From an uncultured Paludibaculum sp. (GTDB lineage: Bacteria; Acidobacteriota; Terriglobia; Bryobacterales; Bryobacteraceae), in assembly GCF_963665245.1 (NCBI RefSeq), contig NZ_OY762269.1:3168501-3232500 (forward strand): a stretch of 64,000 nucleotides of DNA. The letters run 5' to 3'. The first letter of the stretch is position 1, and each line of letters begins with the position of its first letter. The translations under genes and the position numbers were made by a program. This document shows, piece after piece, positions 44,095 to 51,670 of this stretch. The notes under the pieces were generated by a model. That model saw nothing but the letters and a program-made list of their open reading frames with translations, searched no databases and was not told where the DNA came from.

Positions 44095-45444
44095 ATGGAC
44101 TTTCCGATCTTCCATCTCGACTGGCTGGGCAACCGTATGCTGGTGGCCCTCACCGCGATCGTTCACGTGCTCATCAACCATCCGCTCGCCGTCGGTGCCT
44201 ACCCGCTGCTGACGCTCTTCGAGTGGATCGGAGTCCGCCGCGCGGACCCGGCCTGGGACGCGCTCACCCGCCGCATCGTCTTCGTGGTCTTCGTCATCAC
44301 CACCTCACTGGGCGCGCTCACCGGTGTGGGCATCTGGCTCACCACCTCCGTCGTCGCTCCGTTCGCCATCGGCAGCCTGCTGCGCGTTTTCTTCTGGCAG
44401 TGGTTCACTGAGTGGCTGGTTTTCGTCTCAGAGGTCCTGCTGATCCTCGCCTACTACCTCACCTGGGACCACTTTGCCGAGGGTCGCCGCAAGCGCCTCC
44501 ACATCGCCATTGGTGCCACGCTCAGCGCCTTCTCCTGGCTCACCATGGCATTGATCGTGGCCATCCTCGGCTTCATGATGAGCTCTGGCCGGTGGACCCG
44601 CGATCAGGGCTTCTTCTCCGCCGTCTTCAACCCCCTCTACCTGCCGCAACTCGCGTTCCGCACCACCTTCGCCATGACCACCGCTGGCCTCTTCGTCTGG
44701 TTCTGCGCCAGCCTCTTCACCCGCGGCCAGCGTGCCCTGCGCGAGGACGCCGTCCGCCTGGCCGCCCGCTGGAGCCTGGCGTGGTTGCCGCCGCTGGCTG
44801 CCTCCGCATTCTGGTACTGGCGGGCCGTACCCGCCGCCATGAAGGCCAACACGGACGTCGCTCTGCTCACCCAGGGCTTCGCCCAGTGGCACACCCTCTT
44901 CCTGCGGATCCTCGCCGCCACCGCCGCGCTGCTGCTTACGGTGCTGCTGCTCGGCGTCTGGCGCCCGCGTCTGGTGCCGCGCGCGGCGCTGCTGGTGCCG
45001 TTCCTCCTTAGCGCCTGGCTGCTGGGCCACTTCGAACGCGTCCGCGAGTTCATCCGCAAGCCCTATGTCATCGCCGGTTACATGTACTCCAATGGAGTCC
45101 GCGTCGACGAGTTGCCTGTCTTCCAGCGCGACGGCATCCTGCCTTACGCCACTTACACCACCGTCCATCAGGTGACATCGAGCAACCAATGGCAGGCCGG
45201 CCGCGACCTCTTCCTGCTCACCTGCTCGCGCTGCCACACCGTGGATGGCATCAACGGCGTCACCGGCAAGCTCAACACCATGCTGGGCTCGCGCCCGTGG
45301 ACCACGCAGCGCATCACCAACTTCCTAGCCGGCATGCACCTCACTCGCACCTACATGCCGCCCTTTCCGGGCAGCCCGGTCGAGGCTGAGGCGCTGGCCA
45401 TCTACCTGCGGAGCCTGCAGCCGGGAGTCCACCAGCATGAATAA
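44095..45444 (+). CDS. Cytochrome bd-superfamily-like subunit fused to cytochrome c (subunit 1)
   Basis: 449-residue membrane protein. About eight helices are followed by a C-terminal mono-haem cytochrome c: CSRCH at residues 377-381 and likely axial Met421 in TYMPPF. The membrane part resembles CydA of bd oxidase. LTAIVHVL carries His24, at the position of the CydA haem-ligand His19. Glu113 precedes a conserved Trp-Asp at the spacing of CydA Glu107. No GRQPW quinol loop is seen, and the position of CydA His186 is not His. It may take electrons from its own haem c rather than from quinol. The start at 44095 is the first Met at the membrane segment. The gene overlaps the next by 8 bp. Confidence 0.78.
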   Translation: MDFPIFHLDWLGNRMLVALTAIVHVLINHPLAVGAYPLLTLFEWIGVRRADPAWDALTRRIVFVVFVITTSLGALTGVGIWLTTSVVAPFAIGSLLRVFFWQWFTEWLVFVSEVLLILAYYLTWDHFAEGRRKRLHIAIGATLSAFSWLTMALIVAILGFMMSSGRWTRDQGFFSAVFNPLYLPQLAFRTTFAMTTAGLFVWFCASLFTRGQRALREDAVRLAARWSLAWLPPLAASAFWYWRAVPAAMKANTDVALLTQGFAQWHTLFLRILAATAALLLTVLLLGVWRPRLVPRAALLVPFLLSAWLLGHFERVREFIRKPYVIAGYMYSNGVRVDELPVFQRDGILPYATYTTVHQVTSSNQWQAGRDLFLLTCSRCHTVDGINGVTGKLNTMLGSRPWTTQRITNFLAGMHLTRTYMPPFPGSPVEAEALAIYLRSLQPGVHQHE

Positions 45445-46786
45445 CCTCGTCCTGCCGCCCGTCCCCCGCGATCTGCCGTTGCCTCTGCCCGTGCCCGAGT
45501 CGCTGCTGCAGTTCCTCGTGGTGCCCGTCTTCCTGGTGCACATCCTTTTTGTGAACCTGACGGTCGGGGCTTCGTTGCTCACCGTGATCTTTGAATACAT
45601 CGGTCTGACGCGCCCGCGCTACGACCGCCTGGCCCGCGTCGTCTGCGAGACCATCACCATCAACAAGAGCCTCGCCGTCGTGCTCGGCATCGCCCCGCTG
45701 CTGATGCTGAACCTGCTCTACACCGCGCAGTTCTACGCCGCCAACGCCCTCACCGGCCACGCCTGGGTGCTGCTGATCCCGCTGGTCACCACCGCGTTCC
45801 TTCTCTCTTACCTCCACCAGTACACGTGGGATCACTGGCTCGGCCGCCGCAAGGCGCGACACCTGCTCACTGGTGCCGCCGCCGCACTTCTCTTCCTCTT
45901 CATCCCGCTCATCTTCCTGAGCAACGTGAACCTCATGCTGCTGCCGGAGCACTGGCGTGAAGCGCCCGGCTTCTTCGGCTCGCTCCAGTTCGGCAACGTC
46001 TTCCCGCGCTACCTTCACTTCCTCGCCGCCTCACTGGCCCTGACCTCGCTCTATCTCGCCGGCCGCCTCGGCTGGCGGAGTTATCCGCTGGAAGGGCGCC
46101 TGCACGGCTTCCGCCCGGCCGAACTCGTCCGTCTCTTCTACGCCTGTGCCTTCCTCGTCACAGCCGCCCAGCTCGCCTTTGGACCCCTGTTGCTCTTCAC
46201 CCTGAACTGGTCGCACGTCAACGGCAGCCTGCTGGCGGTTATAGCCACGGCCCTGCTGTGCGTCACCCCCGCTCTCTACCTGCTGGGCCGCGAGCTGCGC
46301 TCGGGCGCGCCCCGCATCGGCGTCCGCTACGCGGTCATCGTCGCCAGCCTGTCGGTGACCATCCTCGGCATGGGCATCGGCCGCCATCTTTACCGCGAGG
46401 CCGCCGTGGCCCGGCAGCGCACCCTCATCGCCCAGCGCACGGCCGAATTCAACGGCATCGAGATGGCCACGCAGATGCGCCTGCGCACCGGGCTTGGCGC
46501 CGGTGAATCCACCCTCGGCCCGCGTAGTGGCAAGGCCGTCTACGACCAGATCTGCTCCAACTGTCACCAGCTCCACGAGGCCGCCAACGCCCCCGCGCTC
46601 ACCGAGATCTATTCGCTCTATCACGCCAATCCGGCCGGCATCGTCACCTGGGCCAGGAACCCGGGCAAGAAGCGGCCACAGTACAACGCCATGCCTTCCA
46701 TGGGTCATCTGGAAGACGAGGAGCTCCGCCGCGTCGCTGCCTACATGCTTCAGTTGGGCGCTCCCGCCGCAAAACCTCAACAATAG
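45437..46786 (+). CDS. Cytochrome bd-superfamily-like subunit fused to cytochrome c (subunit 2)
   Basis: 449 residues, the same architecture as its upstream partner: about eight helices and a C-terminal cytochrome c with CSNCH at 373-377 and likely axial Met419 (NAMPSM). His35 (VFLVHILF) matches the first haem-ligand position. His194 (RYLHFLAASLA) fits the place of the low-spin haem b ligand His186 of CydA, which the partner lacks. The acidic residues near the oxygen site of CydA are missing here. The two proteins therefore look like complementary halves of one complex. Start overlap ATGAATAA implies coupled translation. Confidence 0.78.
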   Translation: MNNLVLPPVPRDLPLPLPVPESLLQFLVVPVFLVHILFVNLTVGASLLTVIFEYIGLTRPRYDRLARVVCETITINKSLAVVLGIAPLLMLNLLYTAQFYAANALTGHAWVLLIPLVTTAFLLSYLHQYTWDHWLGRRKARHLLTGAAAALLFLFIPLIFLSNVNLMLLPEHWREAPGFFGSLQFGNVFPRYLHFLAASLALTSLYLAGRLGWRSYPLEGRLHGFRPAELVRLFYACAFLVTAAQLAFGPLLLFTLNWSHVNGSLLAVIATALLCVTPALYLLGRELRSGAPRIGVRYAVIVASLSVTILGMGIGRHLYREAAVARQRTLIAQRTAEFNGIEMATQMRLRTGLGAGESTLGPRSGKAVYDQICSNCHQLHEAANAPALTEIYSLYHANPAGIVTWARNPGKKRPQYNAMPSMGHLEDEELRRVAAYMLQLGAPAAKPQQ

Positions 46787-46909
46787 TGCTGATGTCCAGG
46801 AAGGTCACGTTCAGAAGAAGTGAGTAGCTCCCAGATCTGATCTGTGCCCTTCACGCTCGGGCATCGCGCCTGATTCTCCTGGATTTGTTCCAGAGATCGA
46901 TCTCCTACA

Positions 46910-47878
46910 ATGGACTCCATGAAACTCTGCTATAGCCTCGCCGTGGCGGCGCTATGTTTCGCTTCGGATGCGCCGTATCCGATGAAAGGACCGTCCATCC
47001 CACTGTGGCCGGGTGGTGCTCCGGGCTCGGAAGGGAAGGCAGGCCCGGAACGATGGATCGAAGGCGGCACGCCGGACCGTTTCCATCGAGTCACGGACAT
47101 CCACCAGCCGAGCATCACGGTCTACCTGCCGCCTGCGGAGAAGGCAACCGGGGCGGCGTTCATCGTCTGCCCCGGCGGCGGGCATCGATACCTCGTCGTC
47201 GACCTGGAGGGCGAGTTTGTCGCCAACAAGCTGAATGAGATGGGCGTGGCGGCCTTTGTTCTGAAGAGCCGGCTGGCCAACGCCGAGGGTTCGACCTATA
47301 AGGCCGAAGTCGAATCGCTCGCCGACGTCCAGCGCGCCATTCGCCTGGTCCGAAGCCGCGCGCCGGAATGGCGCGTCGACCCGGGCCGTGTTGGTGTGAT
47401 GGGCTTCTCCGCCGGAGGCCACTTGGCCGCACTGGCCGAGAATCGCTTCGACACCGGCAAGCCCGACTCGGCGGATCCAGTGGAGCGCTCGAGCAGCCGG
47501 CCCGATTTCGCGGTGCTCGCCTATCCGGGCGCCATCTCCTCGGCCACGGTTACAGCGAAGGAGATCCCGCCCACTTTCCTGTTCGTCAACAACGACGATC
47601 GGTTGTCGGCGGCCTCGGGAGAGTACTATCTGGCCCTCCAGAAGGCCAAAATCGACGTGGAGATGCACGTATTCCGGCGCGGTGGTCACGGTGTCGGCAT
47701 GACCGGGCGTACGCCCGAGTTCGAAAGCATGCCCGAGTCCCGTTGGCCAGAGTTGCTCCACGAGTGGATGAAGGACCTTGGATATCTGAAGAGCACCTCT
47801 GGCAGTCCGTGGCAGAAGTCCCGCGAGCCCCGCGGCAAGGGCTTGCGAGCCAACGGCGCGAAGAGCCGACTGAACTAG
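46910..47878 (+). CDS. Secreted alpha/beta hydrolase, acetyl-xylan-esterase-like
   Basis: 322 residues with a short signal peptide (MKLCYSLAVAALCFA, starting at the second Met, 46919, or at 46910). Alpha/beta-hydrolase motifs: VCPGGGHRY oxyanion region, nucleophile elbow GFSAGG near residue 165, acid in FVNNDDRLS and His in RRGGHGVG. This set is typical of the BD-FAE/xylan esterase-like hydrolases common in Acidobacteria and Bacteroidota. The last 25 or so residues (after KDLGYLK) are basic, look unlike the family and are encoded partly by one arm of an inverted repeat, so the gene end has probably been extended. Confidence 0.87.
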   Translation: MDSMKLCYSLAVAALCFASDAPYPMKGPSIPLWPGGAPGSEGKAGPERWIEGGTPDRFHRVTDIHQPSITVYLPPAEKATGAAFIVCPGGGHRYLVVDLEGEFVANKLNEMGVAAFVLKSRLANAEGSTYKAEVESLADVQRAIRLVRSRAPEWRVDPGRVGVMGFSAGGHLAALAENRFDTGKPDSADPVERSSSRPDFAVLAYPGAISSATVTAKEIPPTFLFVNNDDRLSAASGEYYLALQKAKIDVEMHVFRRGGHGVGMTGRTPEFESMPESRWPELLHEWMKDLGYLKSTSGSPWQKSREPRGKGLRANGAKSRLN

Positions 47879-47932
47879 TGCCGGCCACTCGGAGGCAGGC
47901 TCGCCACTGCCGTTGGCCGCAACCCCTTGCCG
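47833..47932. repeat. Imperfect long inverted repeat at the esterase 3' end
   Basis: The left arm, 47833-47857 (starting CGGCAAGGGCTTGCG), is inside the esterase gene. The right arm, 47909-47932 (starting GCCGTTGGCCGC), is the reverse complement with few mismatches. The 51-bp loop contains the esterase stop. It could act as a transcript-end hairpin or be a repetitive element. Confidence 0.55.
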
Positions 47933-47993
47933 CCCTTCGGGTTCGCGCCGCCGCTGGTCCTCGGTCTCGGAATGCTCTCGTTCCGTCGGAATG

Positions 47994-48395
47994 CTAGCCG
48001 TGCTCGACCCGCGCCTTGATATCCGTGTACGCCACTTCGATCAGCCTGCTCAGTGCCGCGGCGTCTACCGCCGTTCCCGGCCTCAGCTTCACGTGGCGCA
48101 TGAACTTGCCGGTGCCTTGCAGCAAACGGGCCGGATCCGGCAGTGCCGCTCCGTGAAAGAACCCCACGTTCACGTGCGAAGTGAAGACATTGACGTAGCC
48201 GAACGGCGCATCACCCAGACAGGCAACCGGGCAGCCATCATGCACAAGCTCCCGGACTTCGTCCCCACATTTCTGCATCACTTCAAACCACTCCTGCGCG
48301 ATGGCCCCCAGTTCACCGGCATGCTCTTTCATCCACGTATCGATGGCGGGATCCCGCTCGACAGCTCCGTTGAATCGCAGCAAGTCCGTCCTCAT
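47994..48395 (-). CDS. DUF1801 domain protein
   Basis: 133-residue cytoplasmic protein of the DUF1801 (YdhG-like) fold, with the family's CGDEVRELVHDGCPVACLG stretch and the FTSHVNVGFFHGA strand. Function unknown: relatives are sometimes called iron-chaperone-like. It is the last gene of a three-gene unit and overlaps the HTH gene by 4 bp (ATGA-type coupling). Confidence 0.83.
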   Translation of the reverse strand: MRTDLLRFNGAVERDPAIDTWMKEHAGELGAIAQEWFEVMQKCGDEVRELVHDGCPVACLGDAPFGYVNVFTSHVNVGFFHGAALPDPARLLQGTGKFMRHVKLRPGTAVDAAALSRLIEVAYTDIKARVEHG

Positions 48396-48640
48396 CGTCT
48401 CTCCTCAAGCTCGTGGATGTACGGTTCTTCGTGTTCACCGGAAACCCACTCCATGAGATCGCCGGGTTGACAGTCCAATTCGCGGCAGAGGGCGTCCAGA
48501 GTGGAGAACCGGATAGCCCGAGCCTTATTCGTCTTCAACACCGACATGTTAGCCAATGTAATCCCAACGCGCCCGGCCAGGTCGGTGAGGGTAATGCCCC
48601 GTTTGAGCAGCACGCGGTCCAGGCTGATACGAATAGCCAT
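48392..48640 (-). CDS. Small XRE/Cro-type HTH regulator
   Basis: 82-residue single-domain helix-turn-helix protein of the YozG type. The recognition region reads LTDLAGRVGITLANMSVLK, followed by STLDALCRELDCQPGDLM. It lies 5 bp after the DUF2975 membrane gene. This pairing is recurrent in bacteria and suggests the HTH controls, or is controlled by, the membrane partner. The TTATCG palindromes upstream of the operon are likely binding sites. Confidence 0.9.
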   Translation of the reverse strand: MAIRISLDRVLLKRGITLTDLAGRVGITLANMSVLKTNKARAIRFSTLDALCRELDCQPGDLMEWVSGEHEEPYIHELEERR

Positions 48641-48645
48641 GAGGA

Positions 48646-49272
48646 TCAGATGGTCAGCGACTGCTCTTCGTGCAACCGCGTTCCTTCCCGAAAGACCTCG
48701 GCGATGACCAGGATGGCCAGGCCGCTGAGAATCGTGATGCCGTTGAAGTCCATCGAGGCAACAAAGCGCAGGCCATTCACGGTGAAATGCTGGCTCGTGT
48801 AGAAACTCCAGAAGTAGACCACCGCGGCGCGGGCCAATTCACCGGAAATCACCGCGAATCCCACCCAACGGATTCTTCGGGCATTCTCCGGGATGAACAG
48901 CAGCCCCCGGCTCAAAGACCGGAACACGTGACGAAGCTGGGTCAAGCCCCAGAGCAGAAAACCGAAGAGAACGACGACCAGGAGCATGCTCCCGGAAAAG
49001 AACGCGCCTCTCCGAACAGGAAACCGTAGATTGCCCCTGAGCTTCTCGATGCGGGCGTCAGTTTGCAGGGAAGCGCTGTTGTCATGAACCGGAGCGTTCA
49101 GCACCAAGGCGATCGGCAGGTCCATAGTCAGGTTGTCGCCTTCCAGATTGACAAAGAGGGCGCAAACCAGGAGTCCGCTCAGCAGGACGACGGAAACGGC
49201 AACCAGCCACCACGCCGCGTCAAGGACAAGCCGGATAAAGGATGCAATGGATCGTTGGCCAAGTGCCCTCAT
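48646..49272 (-). CDS. DUF2975 membrane protein
   Basis: 208-residue inner-membrane protein with four hydrophobic helices (about 15-40, 95-115, 140-160, 180-200), matching DUF2975. Members nearly always sit beside a YozG-type HTH gene, as here, and are thought to act as membrane partners or sensors of it. First gene of the operon DUF2975 - HTH - DUF1801. An AT-rich palindromic control region lies 60-90 bp upstream. Confidence 0.85.
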   Translation of the reverse strand: MRALGQRSIASFIRLVLDAAWWLVAVSVVLLSGLLVCALFVNLEGDNLTMDLPIALVLNAPVHDNSASLQTDARIEKLRGNLRFPVRRGAFFSGSMLLVVVLFGFLLWGLTQLRHVFRSLSRGLLFIPENARRIRWVGFAVISGELARAAVVYFWSFYTSQHFTVNGLRFVASMDFNGITILSGLAILVIAEVFREGTRLHEEQSLTI

Positions 49273-49331
49273 AGATGAAACCTCCGGGATTCAACTTCAG
49301 GCGGACTGCTCCGATTCGGGCCGGAACATTC

Positions 49332-49364
49332 TTATCGATAAACAATATTATCGACTAACGATAA
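49332..49364. promoter_or_regulatory. Palindromic operators upstream of the DUF2975/HTH operon
   Basis: TTATCGATAA (49332-49341) is a perfect 10-bp palindrome. TTATCGACTAACGATAA (49348-49364) is an inverted repeat of TTATCG with a 5-bp centre. The stretch is far AT-richer than its surroundings and probably contains the leftward promoter. Confidence 0.55.
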
Positions 49365-49490
49365 GGAGTGCAAGGGAAATCGCACCGCGGCCCGAACATC
49401 CAGGTCGTCCTGTGGCCGATATCGCGTCGCTCACCATGGCTGCTTCGGCGCCGGACAGGTGGAGATTCCGGAGACGCCAGACACTCGCAT

Positions 49491-49529
49491 AGGACAGCGG
49501 CACAGGACAGCGGCACAGGACAGCGGCAC
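49491..49529. repeat. 13-bp tandem repeat, three copies
   Basis: AGGACAGCGGCAC occurs three times without a gap (49491, 49504, 49517), followed by a degenerate copy to about 49536. There are no spacers and the unit is short, so it is a simple tandem array. Confidence 0.85.
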
Positions 49530-49631
49530 AGCACAGCAATGGCTGGGCGAGAGCCACCATGGCCGCATTGCCGCAACCGGCGCACCCCGGCGGTAGGCGC
49601 GATCGCAAACCGCCAAAGCACGCGATGGGGG

Positions 49632-49662
49632 GCAGACTTCAGTCTGCAGAGGGCTTCAGCCC
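49632..49662. repeat. Adjacent TTCAG hairpins (REP-like)
   Basis: GCAGACTTCAGTCTGC (49632-49647) and GGGCTTCAGCCC (49651-49662) are two perfect small palindromes around a TTCA core. A third relative is at 60791-60808. Confidence 0.55.
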
Positions 49663-49740
49663 GCTCACCGGAGAAGACGGCCAGCCGGAACAACCGTGGA
49701 ACCTGCACTCGCTCCCAATCGCCGCCTTCGGCCTTGCCTG

Positions 49741-49890
49741 GAAGAGTCCGGAATCAACTTCCGGATCGTCCGCCATCCAGGGCAGGAGCACCTGCCTCCG
49801 GCGCTGCTGCGGCTGAGCGTGGGAATCGAGTCTGTGGAGGATCTCTGGTCCGATCTGGATCAAGCCCTGTGTAGCGTGCCCGAAGTGTAG
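49741..49890 (+). pseudogene. C-terminal remnant of a PLP-dependent trans-sulfuration enzyme
   Basis: The last 50 or so codons encode RHPGQ...LPPALLRLSVGIESVEDL...DLDQAL and a stop. This is the conserved C-terminal end of the cystathionine gamma-synthase / methionine gamma-lyase family (RLSVGIE-x-x-x-DL). The PLP-lysine domain and everything upstream are missing, and the preceding sequence is repeats and palindromes. A functional protein is not possible. Confidence 0.72.
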
Positions 49891-50248
49891 TCCTCGGCGC
49901 AACAGAGTGGCATTTGGCGTCCTCGCGCCACCAGTACACACCGGACGCGGCGGCACTCTGCAATCTACCGGTGGACTGATGACGCCCCACGGAAGGTACA
50001 CAGCCACACGCCGCCGTGCGGGATCTCTTCCCGGAAGGAATCGGGATCATCCGGCAACTGGCCTGTCATAGCTTCCGATCTCGACGGCAATTCCGGCCGG
50101 CGATATGATCTAGAAAGAGGGGCAGGACCGGTGGCGACCGCCTGGAGACGTCGGCCGTCGCGGATCGGCAGAGGAACTGGTGGGTCTGGGATGCGGATCG
50201 ACGCAATAACAGCGGCGTCCGCCCTGATCGAACACAAGGAGCACACAC
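49891..50248. other. Gene-free stretch
   Basis: No supported gene. On the reverse strand a short protein-like segment starts at 50070 (MTGQLPDDPDSFREEIPHGG) and stops after 34 codons. It may be the start of a lost gene. The area next to the PLP remnant looks decayed. Confidence 0.3.
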
Positions 50249-50725
50249 ATGAAACCCAAGAACACGATCTGCCTCTGGTTCGACAAGGACGCGCAGGACG
50301 CGGCGCGTTTTTACGCCGCCACCTTTCCGGATAGCCAGGTAACTGCTGTTCACGAGGCGCCCAGTGACTTTCCGGGCGGCAGGAAGGGCGATGTGCTGAC
50401 GGTGGAGTTCACTGTCCTGGGTATTCCCTGTCTCGGTCTCAACGGCGGCCCGGCGTTCAAGCACACCGAGGCCTTCTCGTTCCAGGTCGCGACCGACAAT
50501 CAGGAACAGACGGACCGTTACTGGAACGCAATCGTCGGCAATGGCGGCGCGGAAAGCGCGTGTGGTTGGTGCCGGGACCGCTGGGGCCTCTCCTGGCAAA
50601 TCACACCGCGCGTATTAACCGATGCGCTGGCGGTTGGCGGCGCTGAGGCAAAGCGCGCCTTCGAGGCGATGATGACGATGAAGAAGATCGACGTCGCCGC
50701 CATCGAGGCCGCGCGGCGCGGCTGA
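50249..50725 (+). CDS. PhnB-like VOC-superfamily protein
   Basis: 158-residue glyoxalase-fold protein of the group often mislabelled '3-demethylubiquinone-9 methyltransferase' (PhnB-like). It opens with NTICLWFDKDAQDAARFYAATFPDSQV and contains the conserved LGLNGGPAFKHTEAFSFQV and GLSWQITPRVL. AAGGAG lies 9 bases upstream of the ATG. The fold usually binds a metal and a small molecule, but this group's function is not known. Confidence 0.92.
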   Translation: MKPKNTICLWFDKDAQDAARFYAATFPDSQVTAVHEAPSDFPGGRKGDVLTVEFTVLGIPCLGLNGGPAFKHTEAFSFQVATDNQEQTDRYWNAIVGNGGAESACGWCRDRWGLSWQITPRVLTDALAVGGAEAKRAFEAMMTMKKIDVAAIEAARRG

Positions 50726-51012
50726 CGGAAACACCCCGGAAGGCCCTGAGTCGTCCTGGATCGCGCGCCGCACGGAAGTTGGGCGAAGGCCGGCCGACTT
50801 GTCGTTCCTGATCCCTTTCCAAGCCGACATCATCTTTTCTGCGGTGAAGGCAGATAGCAACAACAGAAGGGTACGAGGCCGCGTCTCGTCCGAGTACGTC
50901 CTGCTAGGCGCGCTGCACGGAACTTTCCTCCCGTCGGCATTCCTTCCAATAAGCCCGATTTCGCAGGACTGCTGGTAAACTGGAGTGCGAACATCGCTTT
51001 CAGGTCCGTTCT

Positions 51013-51450
51013 ATGGTGAAAACGCCGCTAGTTTTCACGTATTATGTTGCTGCGCCGATCGAAAAGGTCTGGAACGGGTTTGTTTCCAAAGAGGCGAATC
51101 AGACGATCTTCATGGGCGCGGATTTCGAAGTGGAGCTGACGCCAGGCGGCTCCATGACATGGTCAGGACCTGGAAAGGACGGTAAGCCCACGCGCTATGT
51201 CACAGGCCGGGTGACCTATGTGGACGCCCCAAAGCTCCTGGAGTATGACTTTGGGATGGGGATGGGCGATACGATGTCCCATGTCAGGATTGAGCTCACG
51301 CCTGAATCCGAAGCTGTCAAAGTGGTCGTGACCAATGATGGCTGGACAGAGGACGACCCAGCATACTCGCGGAATGCGGATGGATGGCCTCGCATTCTTT
51401 CGCGTTTGAAGACTCTTCTTGAGACCGGGAAAACGTTTCGCCCGCATTAG
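51013..51450 (+). CDS. SRPBCC / AHSA1-like protein
   Basis: 145-residue protein with the START/SRPBCC hydrophobic-pocket fold, of the AHSA1 branch: early VAAPIEKVWNGFV, then GGSMTW, GRVTYVDAPKLLEYDF and a C-terminal helix WPRILSRLKTLLETG. Probably binds a small hydrophobic ligand. Partner and role unknown. The 287 bp before it and the 220 bp after it show no other gene. Confidence 0.88.
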   Translation: MVKTPLVFTYYVAAPIEKVWNGFVSKEANQTIFMGADFEVELTPGGSMTWSGPGKDGKPTRYVTGRVTYVDAPKLLEYDFGMGMGDTMSHVRIELTPESEAVKVVVTNDGWTEDDPAYSRNADGWPRILSRLKTLLETGKTFRPH

Positions 51451-51670
51451 CAATGGCAAACTCCGTTCCGTTCGCCAACCGACCAGCTCGTCGATCGAGC
51501 GTAGCGGGATGGCGACTGTACGCAAAGGTGGGTAGGTCTGTCGAAAGAAACCATGCACGTTTCTTTAGGAACACCGAGTATCAACCAACCAGCGGATCAG
51601 CGCTACAGACCAATCTGCGTTCTTCGTGTCAATCAAATGCCGTAGATGGCAGGGAGAACGTAACCTGGCG

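Noticed and set aside
49491..49536. Possible CRISPR array
   Set aside because: Repeats are 13 bp and contiguous with no spacers, and no cas gene is present.
50615..50863. 82-codon reverse frame over the end of the VOC gene
   Set aside because: It overlaps a well-supported gene and has no recognisable features.
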